Origin: an uncultured Collinsella sp.
GTDB lineage: Bacteria; Actinomycetota; Coriobacteriia; Coriobacteriales; Coriobacteriaceae
Length of the DNA: 20,691 bases
Direction of reading: 5' to 3'
Assembly: GCA_947001705.1 (NCBI GenBank)
Contig: CAMQHT010000041.1
Coordinates: forward strand, 1 to 20,691
In this document: piece by piece, positions 1-6,208 of the stretch
Numbering within the stretch: the stretch's first letter is position 1
How the letters are laid out: each line of letters opens with the position of its first letter
The notes under the pieces: generated by a model
Database searches by the model: none
Seen by the model: the letters and a program-made list of their open reading frames with translations, nothing else
What the model was told of the DNA's origin: nothing
Made by a program: the position numbers and the translations under genes

Positions 1-26
1 GGCCCGTGGGTTATACCCTAAGAGCA

Positions 27-49
27 AACCACCCTTTTTAAGGGTGGTT
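27..49. repeat. 10-bp stem-loop, possible terminator of an upstream gene
   Basis: Perfect inverted repeat: AACCACCCTT at 27-36, a TTT loop, and AAGGGTGGTT at 40-49. No T-run follows on the + strand; on the - strand the stem ends in GGTTT. It may end transcription from a gene left of the window, but the missing T-tract makes that uncertain. Confidence 0.45.
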
Positions 50-98
50 CTGATTATCTGACGACCATGTTTTCGGCACGGTTCTCAACCTCTCAAAC

Positions 99-161
99 AA
101 AATCTCGATCTGTAACGCGTAGACCCGATTTGGACGGCTAGATGTTACAGATCGAGATTTT
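99..161 (+). repeat. Long palindromic repeat, unit 1 (18-bp arms, 27-bp centre)
   Basis: Left arm AAAATCTCGATCTGTAAC at 99-116 and its perfect complement GTTACAGATCGAGATTTT at 144-161 enclose a 27-bp centre ending in CTAGAT. Related units lie at 179-241, 2059-2121 and 2140-2202, all with a centre of exactly 27 bp. Units 1 and 3 share the upstream context TCTCAAACAA, and units 1 and 4 share the downstream context CGGCAGCCGGCCCC. I read it as a dispersed palindromic repeat family (REP- or MITE-like); function unknown. Confidence 0.85.
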
Positions 162-178
162 CCGGCAGCCGGCCCCCG

Positions 179-241
179 TTTGTCTAAATCTGTAACACGA
201 GGGATGGATTTTGCCGAGTAGCTGTTACAGATTGAGATTTT
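179..241 (+). repeat. Long palindromic repeat, unit 2 (degenerate left arm)
   Basis: The right arm GTTACAGATTGAGATTTT (224-241) is intact. The left arm (179-196) matches in its inner ten bases AATCTGTAAC but differs at five outer positions. The centre is again 27 bp (197-223) and ends TAGCT instead of TAGAT. It follows unit 1 after 17 bp. Confidence 0.75.
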
Positions 242-494
242 GTTGTTGCTCTCCTTTATGAGTGAATCTTGACTCTTTTTATTATGTGAGGCGGACGGGC
301 TATCGATAATCACGGGCTGGATGGATTGACTTGTCGATTGATAGATTCCAATTGGAAGGAGCTGCGACGACCCTTAACGATCCTTAACTAGAAACAGTGA
401 CGTCTTAAAAACAATAAAGGGGCCGCTATGTAGGGGCCGTCTATACGATGCCTTTGACTTACACTTCTTTATGGAGCCATGTAAGGAGGCGGCA
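242..494. other. Non-coding leader before the AlbA_2 gene
   Basis: No coding sequence is supported from 1 to 494. Besides the hairpin and repeat units described separately, this part holds a perfect 12-bp palindrome TTCCAATTGGAA (346-357), two direct copies of CCTTAAC 10 bp apart (372-378 and 382-388) and two copies of GGGGCCG 14 bp apart (419-425 and 433-439). These could be operator sites for the downstream gene. I could not place a convincing -35/-10 pair. The minus-strand frames here are read out of the palindromes and are not genes. Confidence 0.4.
483..489 (+). promoter_or_regulatory. Ribosome binding site deciding the start at 495
   Basis: AAGGAGG lies five bases before the ATG at 495. 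An in-frame ATG at 471 has no such site in front of it, and the ribosome site would then lie inside the coding region. The start at 495 is therefore preferred. Confidence 0.85.
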
Positions 495-1937
495 ATGCAG
501 CAACCCATCGCGACAAACGATGTGATTCTATTTTCCACTCTCAGGGAGAATCAGTACTTCGATCGAAAGAGCGCCCGCAAGGATGACAAGGAGATTGCGA
601 AGCATATTAGTGCATTCGCCAACTCGGCGGGAGGCAAGCTCGTTATCGGTATCGAGGATAATGGTGAGGTAACGGGCTTCAAGCGTAACGGTGCGCGCGA
701 CATTGAGAAATTCGAGCGCGCTGCGCTTACGACTTGCACGCCGACCCCTATTGTCCGCAAAGACCGAATCCCCGTGGTCAATTCTTCGGGCGAGGAGGAC
801 CTCGTTCTCGTTTTGGACATCGATGCCTCGACCAACCACTCTGTTGCTCGCATGAGCGACGGCGAGGTTTTCTTGCGGCAGGACGACAAGAGCGTGAGGC
901 TCAGCCGCGAACAGGTATTTGCCCTCGAGTACGATAGGGGGCAGAGAATCTTCGAGGACGAGCTTGTTGAGGATTCCTCCCTAGATGACGTGGACCATGA
1001 AGTGCTTGATCGCTACAAAGGGATTCTTGGAACCGAAGTTTCCGACGAGCAGGTCCTTAGAAGTCGTCGTTTTATGCGTGACGGAAAGCTGACCGTTGCT
1101 GGAGCCCTGCTATTCGCGCTGGATCCGTCCGCGATGATGCCACAGGCGCGAGTCCGTGTCCTGCGCTACGACGGCGTCAAAATGGAGACGGGCGAGCGTC
1201 TCAACATCACGAAAGAACGAAGCTTCTGTGGGCCGCTGCCTAAGGTGATCCAAGACGCCTACGAACTCATCTCGAGCATGCTCCGCGAATTTCAGTTCCT
1301 GGGGCCCGACGGGAAATTCCAGACCGTGCCTGAGTATCCTGAGTTCGCCTGGTTCGAGGGCTTGGTCAACGCGGTGACACATCGCGACTACTCGTTCCGC
1401 GGCGACTACATCCGGGTCTCGATGTTCGACGACCGTTTGGAAATCATCAGTCCAGGCGCGCTTCCCAATATCGTGACGCTCGACAACATGAGGACCACTC
1501 GTTACTCGCGCAACCCACGCATCGCGCGCACGCTGGTTGAATTCGGTTGGGTTCGGGAACTAAACGAGGGCGTCAAGCGCATTTATACCGAGATGCAAAA
1601 CTCTCTGCTCAATGATCCGGTCTACACGGAACCTGATGGGGCAAGGGTTCAGCTAACGCTTGAGAACAATATCGTTGCCAGAACCGTAAGGAGAAGCGAG
1701 GCTCTCGAGGACAAGGTATCACCGGAGGTGATCGCCTCATTGGGGGAGTATGAGCTCGCCGCCGTCAGGTTGGCCTTTGCGAACGGAAGGGTGACAGCAA
1801 GGGAGCTTGCAGCGCACATCGGGAGAAATCGCCGCACAGCAAGCCGGGTGCTTGGTAAGTTAATTGAGGAAGACGGGCTGCTCGAATGGCACGGCTCATC
1901 CCATAACGACCCAAAACAGTTCTACACGATAAGGTAA
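495..1937 (+). CDS. AlbA_2 (Schlafen-type) DNA-binding domain / HATPase_c_4 putative transcriptional regulator
   Basis: A 480-aa protein of the family often annotated as 'ATP-binding protein', 'RecG-like helicase' or 'putative transcriptional regulator'; it is not a helicase. Residues about 14-135 form the AlbA_2 domain (ENQYFDRKSA, then AFANSAGGKLVIGIEDNG). Residues about 280-375 form a GHKL-type ATPase domain: FEGLVNAVTHRDY (about 287-299) is the N-box-like motif, DRLEIISPGALP (313-324) the glycine motif and ELNEGVKRIY (355-364) the second glycine motif. Residues about 415-480 look like a winged helix (TARELAAHIGRNRRTASRVL). A cytoplasmic DNA-binding regulator, perhaps autoregulatory, is likely; its ligand and targets are unknown. 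Start chosen at 495 because of AAGGAGG at 483-489. The gene stands alone between two pairs of palindromic repeats, and its codon use is less GC-rich than that of the oxidoreductase downstream, which fits an accessory cassette. Confidence 0.85.
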   Translation: MQQPIATNDVILFSTLRENQYFDRKSARKDDKEIAKHISAFANSAGGKLVIGIEDNGEVTGFKRNGARDIEKFERAALTTCTPTPIVRKDRIPVVNSSGEEDLVLVLDIDASTNHSVARMSDGEVFLRQDDKSVRLSREQVFALEYDRGQRIFEDELVEDSSLDDVDHEVLDRYKGILGTEVSDEQVLRSRRFMRDGKLTVAGALLFALDPSAMMPQARVRVLRYDGVKMETGERLNITKERSFCGPLPKVIQDAYELISSMLREFQFLGPDGKFQTVPEYPEFAWFEGLVNAVTHRDYSFRGDYIRVSMFDDRLEIISPGALPNIVTLDNMRTTRYSRNPRIARTLVEFGWVRELNEGVKRIYTEMQNSLLNDPVYTEPDGARVQLTLENNIVARTVRRSEALEDKVSPEVIASLGEYELAAVRLAFANGRVTARELAAHIGRNRRTASRVLGKLIEEDGLLEWHGSSHNDPKQFYTIR

Positions 1938-1952
1938 GGTGGTCGATCTATT

Positions 1953-2014
1953 TCGCACCTCTGTCGCAGTAATGTCGCACCTCTGTCGCAGTAATGTCGC
2001 ACCTCTGTCGCAGT
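1953..2014. repeat. 22-bp tandem repeat, 2.8 copies
   Basis: Copies begin at 1953, 1975 and 1997; the last is cut after 18 bases. Each starts TCGCACCTCTGTCGCAG and itself contains TCGCA twice. The copies are identical. The array begins 15 bp after the stop codon of the AlbA_2 gene, ahead of repeat unit 3. It could be a slippage-prone tract or a protein-binding array; no function can be read from it. Confidence 0.85.
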
Positions 2015-2058
2015 GGCTTCGATGACGCGTGGATATAGTCCCTCGGCAAATCTCAAAC

Positions 2059-2121
2059 AAAATCTCAATCTGTAACGGGTAGGGGTCAAAAGCGGGCCTA
2101 GATGTTACGGATTGAGATTGT
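2059..2121 (+). repeat. Long palindromic repeat, unit 3
   Basis: Left arm AAAATCTCAATCTGTAAC (2059-2076), 27-bp centre ending CTAGAT (2077-2103), right arm GTTACGGATTGAGATTGT (2104-2121). Compared with unit 1 the base pair in the middle of the arm has changed on both sides (G:C to A:T). That compensating change suggests the palindrome itself is maintained. Confidence 0.8.
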
Positions 2122-2139
2122 TGAGGATGGGCCGAGGGG

Positions 2140-2202
2140 AATGTCTCGATCTGTAACAGGTGGGGCCGTTTTTGGCCGATAGATGTTACAGAACGAGATT
2201 TT
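2140..2202 (+). repeat. Long palindromic repeat, unit 4
   Basis: Left arm at 2140-2157 (ending TCTCGATCTGTAAC), 27-bp centre 2158-2184 ending ATAGAT and containing GGCC on both sides of a T-run, right arm GTTACAGAACGAGATTTT at 2185-2202. It follows unit 3 after 18 bp, so units 3 and 4 form a pair like units 1 and 2. It is followed by CGGCAGCCGGCCCC, the sequence that follows unit 1. Confidence 0.8.
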
Positions 2203-2258
2203 TCGGCAGCCGGCCCCGCCCCATCCACCTGCCGCTACCTGCTGTCTGCCGATTTCCG

Positions 2259-2288
2259 TTGCGCCCCTGTGGCCCCATGCCATATCCT
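2259..2288 (+). promoter_or_regulatory. Possible promoter of the oxidoreductase gene
   Basis: TTGCGC at 2259-2264 and TATCCT at 2283-2288 are separated by 18 bp, about 50 bp before the start codon. Both boxes match the general sigma-70 pattern only partly, so this is a suggestion. Confidence 0.3.
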
Positions 2289-2324
2289 CTAGACAACTAC
2301 GCGGCATCATCGCCGCCGCGCCTA

Positions 2325-2333
2325 CAAGAGAGG
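2325..2333 (+). promoter_or_regulatory. Ribosome binding site deciding the start at 2341
   Basis: CAAGAGAGG ends seven bases before the ATG at 2341. The ATG at 2335 is only one base from it, too close for initiation, so 2341 is preferred. Confidence 0.7.
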
Positions 2334-2340
2334 AATGTCC

Positions 2341-4371
2341 ATGACCACACCTGCGTCCAAGCTGCTTCAGCCCATTACGGTTGGCCCCCTTGAGCTCAAG
2401 AACCGCATTATGTTCCCGCCGCTTACCACCGGCTACGAGGAGCGCGACGGTTCCATCGGCGAGCGCAGCCTGGCTTTTTACGAGCGCCTGGCCCGTGGCG
2501 GCGTGAGCTACATCGTCATCGGCGACGTCGCTCCCGTTATGACCGCAAGCCCCACGCCCAAGTTAGCGACCGACGCCCAGATCCCCACGTTTAAGGCGCT
2601 GGCCGACGCCGTCCACACGCACGGTGCCAAGGTCGCGCTGCAGCTGTTCCACCCCGAGTACGACGTGCCCGGCGTCGGCCGCATGGTCATGGGCTCCATG
2701 GCCGCCGCCAAGGCCGCGCAGGAGGCCAAGGCCGCCGGCGACGAGGAGACCTTCGCCGCCAAGATGGCCGAGTCCAACGAGATCCGCAAGCAGGCCTACG
2801 CCAAGCTGCACCACGACATGCAGCACTTTGTGAACGAGGCCACCGTGGAGCAGCTCACCCAGATCAAGGAGGCTATCGCCGCCTCGGCCGCCCGCGCGCA
2901 GCAGGCTGGCATCGACGCTATCGAGGTCCACGGCGACCGCTTGGTGGGTTCGCTGTGCTCGGCCATCCTCAACCAGCGCACCGACGAGTACGGCGGCTCG
3001 TTCGAGAACCGCGTCCGCTACGCGCTCGAGGTCGTCGCCGCCATTAAGGAGGCCGCGCCGCAGCTGATGGTGGAGTACAAGCTCCCCGTGATCATGGAGA
3101 ACCCCGACGGCACGCCGCGCGGCAAGGGCGGCCTGCAGCCCGACGAGGCCTGCGAGTTCGCTAAGCTGCTCGAGGGCGCTGGCATCGACATGATCCAGGT
3201 CGCGCAGGCCAACCACACCGGCAACATGGGCGACACCATTCCGCCCATGGGCGCCATGCCCTACAACTGGACGCTGCCGGTGGCCGAGCGCGTCAAGGCC
3301 CTGGTCTCCGTGCCGGTGGCAACCGTCGGCCGTGTTGTCTCGGTCGAGGCCGGCGAGAAGATCCTGGAAGACGGCTCGGCCGACATCGTCGCGTACGGCC
3401 GCTCGCTCATGTGCGACCCCGATATTGCGCTCAAGGCCGCCACGGGCGAGCCCATCCGCGAGTGCCTCAACTGCAACAAGGGCTGCGTCGACGCGATTCA
3501 AAACCGCAAGTACATCTCGTGCGTGCTCAATGCCGAGAACGGTGACGAGGCGACCATCGCCATTAAACCGGGCGAGGGCGACAAGAAGATTGCCGTGGTG
3601 GGCGGCGGCATCGCCGGCCTGGAGGCCGCGCGCGTGGCGGCCAAGCGCGGCTACGACGTGACCGTCTACGAGGCGAGCGATCATCTGGGCGGTCAGATCG
3701 TGCTGGCGGCCGCGCCCCCGCGCAAGGACGAGATCATGCGCTCGGTCGAGTACTACGAGAAGATTCTGCCCGGCCTGGGCGTGAAGGTTGAGCTCAACCA
3801 TGCCGCTAGCCCCGCGGACCTCAACGCCGCCGACGCTGCGATTGTGGCCGTGGGCGCGCACGACGTGGTCATCCCCGTTCCGGGTGCCGATTCGGACAAG
3901 GTCGTCTCGAGTTGGGACGTGCTGGCCGGCAAGGTGGAGCTTACGGGCCGCGTCGCCGTCATTGGCGGTGGCCTGGTGGGCACCGAGACTGCCGAGTACC
4001 TGCTGCAGCACGGCTGCGAGGTGGCGATCGTGGAGATGCTCGACAAGATTGCCGCGGGCGAGTCCGAGACCATTCTGCCACTGATCATGAGCGATTTTGC
4101 CGAGCACAACGTGGAGCAGCACGTGAAGACCCGCCTGACCGCCATTACCGACGAGGGCGTGGAGGCCATTCGCACCACCGAGGACGGCGCCGAGGAGCCG
4201 GTGAAGATCGCCTGCGATTACGTGGTGATGGCCGTGGGCTCCAAGGCCAACGCGTTTGACCTGGACGGCGTGACGGTGCCCGTGACCTGCGTGGGCGACT
4301 GCTCGGGCGAGCGTACCGCCGATATTGCGAGCGCCATTCGCACGGCGTATCACGCGGCCAACGAGCTCTAA
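2341..4371 (+). CDS. FMN/4Fe-4S/FAD old-yellow-enzyme family oxidoreductase (FadH/BaiCD/2-enoate reductase type)
   Basis: A 676-aa cytoplasmic flavoenzyme; the family reduces activated C=C bonds with NAD(P)H, passing electrons FAD to 4Fe-4S to FMN. Residues 1-370 are the FMN-binding TIM barrel (NRIMFPPLTT, RTDEYGGSFENR at 213-224, TVGRV at 328-332, DIVAYGRSLMCDP). Cysteines 375, 378, 382 and 394 form the C-x2-C-x3-C-x11-C cluster motif of the family. Residues 416-676 carry two dinucleotide folds, VVGGGIAGLEA (419-429) and AVIGGGLVGTETAEY (539-553), ending with VGDC. The length matches the family. Odd points: the usual HGxHGYL-type active-site segment reads VHGDRLVGS (196-204), and an Ala/Lys/Glu-rich helical stretch occupies about 118-165. 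Substrate cannot be told; steroid, bile-acid or enoate reductases of gut anaerobes belong here. It is monocistronic, between its own leader and the terminator at 4398-4433. Confidence 0.9.
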   Translation: MTTPASKLLQPITVGPLELKNRIMFPPLTTGYEERDGSIGERSLAFYERLARGGVSYIVIGDVAPVMTASPTPKLATDAQIPTFKALADAVHTHGAKVALQLFHPEYDVPGVGRMVMGSMAAAKAAQEAKAAGDEETFAAKMAESNEIRKQAYAKLHHDMQHFVNEATVEQLTQIKEAIAASAARAQQAGIDAIEVHGDRLVGSLCSAILNQRTDEYGGSFENRVRYALEVVAAIKEAAPQLMVEYKLPVIMENPDGTPRGKGGLQPDEACEFAKLLEGAGIDMIQVAQANHTGNMGDTIPPMGAMPYNWTLPVAERVKALVSVPVATVGRVVSVEAGEKILEDGSADIVAYGRSLMCDPDIALKAATGEPIRECLNCNKGCVDAIQNRKYISCVLNAENGDEATIAIKPGEGDKKIAVVGGGIAGLEAARVAAKRGYDVTVYEASDHLGGQIVLAAAPPRKDEIMRSVEYYEKILPGLGVKVELNHAASPADLNAADAAIVAVGAHDVVIPVPGADSDKVVSSWDVLAGKVELTGRVAVIGGGLVGTETAEYLLQHGCEVAIVEMLDKIAAGESETILPLIMSDFAEHNVEQHVKTRLTAITDEGVEAIRTTEDGAEEPVKIACDYVVMAVGSKANAFDLDGVTVPVTCVGDCSGERTADIASAIRTAYHAANEL

Positions 4372-4397
4372 GCAAGAAAGCTATCGCGTATTGAGTG

Positions 4398-4433
4398 GGC
4401 GGGGAGTGCCGTATCGGCGCTCCCCGCCTTTTT
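4398..4433 (+). terminator. Rho-independent terminator of the oxidoreductase gene
   Basis: GGCGGGGAG (4398-4406) pairs with CTCCCCGCC (4420-4428). The inner TGCCG and CGGCG extend the stem to about 14 bp around a TAT loop, and five T follow (4429-4433). It begins 27 bp after the stop codon. Confidence 0.93.
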
Positions 4434-4464
4434 GCCAATAGAGTGTCCCTGATCAGCGGGTTCA

Positions 4465-4569
4465 GAAAATCCGAATCTTGAGCACCCGAAAATCCGAATC
4501 CTTAGAACATGAAAATCCGAACTATATGAACACGAAAATCCGAATCGCAACTACCCGAAAATCCGAATT
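4465..4569. repeat. Five copies of GAAAATCCGAAT at an exact 23-bp period
   Basis: GAAAATCCGAA begins at 4465, 4488, 4511, 4534 and 4557, always 23 bp apart. All but the third copy continue with T. The 11-12 bases between copies vary, though they often end in ACCC or GAACAY. The array starts after the terminator of the preceding gene and runs to 4569, immediately before a TGCTACAGT extended -10 at 4570-4578. The last copies thus overlap the putative promoter of the ATPase gene. An operator array or iteron-like set of binding sites is the likeliest reading. Confidence 0.9.
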
Positions 4570-4578
4570 TGCTACAGT
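4570..4578 (+). promoter_or_regulatory. Extended -10 promoter element of the ATPase gene
   Basis: TGCTACAGT has the TGn extension and a -10 like hexamer (TACAGT, 4573-4578), 50 bp before the start codon. No clear -35 box is visible. The repeat array covers the region where it would lie, which suggests activation or repression through those repeats. Confidence 0.45.
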
Positions 4579-4627
4579 GGAATAGAAGAATCAGAAAGCA
4601 GGACCTGGAAATCTGCGGGGGTGGCTC

Positions 4628-5932
4628 ATGGCAGGTGAGAGGCTACATCGGGACGGATACATCCCACGTATCGTGGATGCGCAAATCGAGCGCTACCTTC
4701 ACGTCTTTGGCGCGGTCGAGATTGCAGGCACCAAGTGGTGTGGCAAGACGTGGGCCGCGCTTGAGCATGGGGCGTCCGTCTCGTATGTCGACGAGAATCT
4801 CGACCTCGCGCGTGCCGACCCGGCGATGATGTTGCTGGGAGACCGTCCGCATATTATCGATGAGTGGCAGCGCGTTCCCCAAATTTGGGACTACGTTAGA
4901 CACGAGGTTGACCGCACCCGGGGTACGCGCGGCGCCTATATCCTCACGGGTTCCTCCACGCCTGCGTTTGGCTCAAAGGCGGAGGCGCCCGCGCATAGTG
5001 GAGCCGGCCGCATCGGCCGCGTCCGCATGCACCCCATGACGCTTGCCGAGACAGGCGAGTCCAACGGCAAGGTGAGCCTGGCGGGCTTGTTTGAGCATCG
5101 TTTTGAGCCCTGTCGGTGCAATGGCGATACACCGGGGCTTGTCGAAGCCGCTTGCCGCGGCGGCTGGCCCGAGGCGATCGATATGGTTTCGGCTGACGCC
5201 CAGCTCATCGCCCGCGAATATCTCAACACCACGTTTTCGAGCAGCTTTCCGGCGGTCGGTCTCGACCCCGATATTGCTCGTCGAGTCTCTGCATCGATCG
5301 CGCGCAATCTGGGACAGGCAACCACGTATAAAACGATTCTTATGGATATGTTCGGTGCCGAGGAGGAGCCCGCAGCGTTTGCCGACGAGACCAAGGTGCG
5401 TAGGTACCTGGATGCCCTCAAAGGCATGTTCATTCTCGAGGAGGTCCCCGGTTGGGTTCCCGCCGCGCGCGACAAACGACGCTTTACCGTCAAGCCCAAG
5501 CGCTATCTGGCAGATCCGAGCCTTGCTTGCGCCTTGCTAGGTATGTCCTTGCAGGCGCTGCTTGCCGACTGGCAGACATTTGGTCTGGTGTTTGAGAATT
5601 TGGTCATACGCGACCTTTCGGTCTACGCACGTTCGCTCGACCTGCTGGATAGCACGCCCGTGCGCTATTATCGCGACGATTCGGGCCTTGAGTGCGATGC
5701 TATCGTGCAGCTAGCCGACGGACGGTGGGCCGCCTTTGAGATTAAGGTGAGTGAAGATAAAGCGAGCGCCGGCGTCGAGAGCCTCAAGCGCGTTCGCAAG
5801 AAGGTCTGTGGAAATCCTCGTTCACGCACACGCGAACCGGAGTTTATGGCCGTGATTGTGGGGGTGGGTGAGTACGCCCGCGAGGTCGAGGACGGTATCT
5901 ACGTGATACCCGTGCGCGCGTTGGGGTGTTAA
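4628..5932 (+). CDS. AAA_14 / DUF4143 ATPase with PD-(D/E)XK-like C-terminus
   Basis: A 434-aa cytoplasmic protein of the widespread DUF4143 ATPase family. The N-terminus YIPRIVDAQIERYLHVFGAV is typical. Walker A is GTKWCGKT (34-41), the Walker B region PHIIDEWQ (74-81) and a sensor-like segment YILTGSS (104-110). The DUF4143 part spans about 180-350 (VRRYLDALKGMFILEEVPGW, YLADPSLA). The C-terminus has LECDAIV (about 354-360) followed by AAFEIKVS (368-375), a D...ExK arrangement seen in nuclease-like folds, so DNA binding or cleavage is possible. The cellular role of the family is not established; roles as AAA regulators or toxin-like modules have been suggested. The start at ATG 4628 follows a G-rich ribosome site (4617-4622) and gives the usual N-terminus. 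It is monocistronic, preceded by the 23-bp periodic array. Confidence 0.88.
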   Translation: MAGERLHRDGYIPRIVDAQIERYLHVFGAVEIAGTKWCGKTWAALEHGASVSYVDENLDLARADPAMMLLGDRPHIIDEWQRVPQIWDYVRHEVDRTRGTRGAYILTGSSTPAFGSKAEAPAHSGAGRIGRVRMHPMTLAETGESNGKVSLAGLFEHRFEPCRCNGDTPGLVEAACRGGWPEAIDMVSADAQLIAREYLNTTFSSSFPAVGLDPDIARRVSASIARNLGQATTYKTILMDMFGAEEEPAAFADETKVRRYLDALKGMFILEEVPGWVPAARDKRRFTVKPKRYLADPSLACALLGMSLQALLADWQTFGLVFENLVIRDLSVYARSLDLLDSTPVRYYRDDSGLECDAIVQLADGRWAAFEIKVSEDKASAGVESLKRVRKKVCGNPRSRTREPEFMAVIVGVGEYAREVEDGIYVIPVRALGC

Positions 5933-5973
5933 GGGGCGGCACGCCGTGTGCCCGCTGCCCGGTGCTGCGGATT

Positions 5974-6001
5974 GGTGCAAGTGGTCAGGTTTGTTTGCAC
6001 C
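5974..6001. repeat. 7-bp inverted repeat in the gap after the ATPase gene
   Basis: GGTGCAA (5974-5980) and TTGCACC (5995-6001) are perfect complements 14 bases apart, with no T-run. This may be an operator for the downstream operon rather than a terminator. The rest of 5933-6086 shows no gene. Confidence 0.35.
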
Positions 6002-6086
6002 ATGTCCTTGGCATATGGAAGAAGCTGCTATTCGTAATCTTTAAGACATCATTAAGGCTTGCGCTGTGGAGCAAACCGCAGGTCAA

Positions 6087-6095
6087 TGCTATTCT
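6087..6095 (+). promoter_or_regulatory. Extended -10 promoter element of the surface-protein operon
   Basis: TGCTATTCT matches the TGn plus TATAAT-like pattern well and is of the same TGCTA type as the elements at 4570 and 20143. A good -35 is not visible. If it is the promoter, translation of the first small membrane protein must start downstream of about 6105. Confidence 0.45.
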
Positions 6096-6208
6096 TTTAC
6101 CTTATCGTATGGTGTTGTATTCTGCCTGAATTCTATGCCTACGAGCAACGGATTGATCGCGACCAAGCGGAAAGGATGGCACGCCCGCTAGCAGGGCAAA
6201 CGCAAGCG

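Noticed and set aside
99..241. Palindromic repeats as Rho-independent terminators
   Set aside because: The T-rich ends belong to the stem arms, no separate T-tract follows, and the 27-base loop is too long for a typical terminator.
38..313. Small minus-strand frames at 38-313 and 1896-2310
   Set aside because: Their translations come from the palindromic repeats and are alike only because the repeats are alike; no start context.
1953..2014. CRISPR array
   Set aside because: Adjacent identical 22-bp units without spacers: a simple tandem repeat.
2563..4353. Long minus-strand open frame (596 codons) opposite the oxidoreductase gene
   Set aside because: It is antisense to a gene with clear cofactor motifs; high GC at third positions creates such frames. 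The product is a low-complexity Val/Leu/Gly/His/Ala sequence with no motifs.
4465..4569. CRISPR array
   Set aside because: The conserved part is only 11-13 bp and the variable part 10-12 bp, far below CRISPR repeat and spacer lengths, and no cas gene is near.
4569..4829. Small plus-strand open frame overlapping the ATPase start
   Set aside because: It lies in another frame, has no ribosome site and overlaps the well-supported N-terminus of the ATPase.
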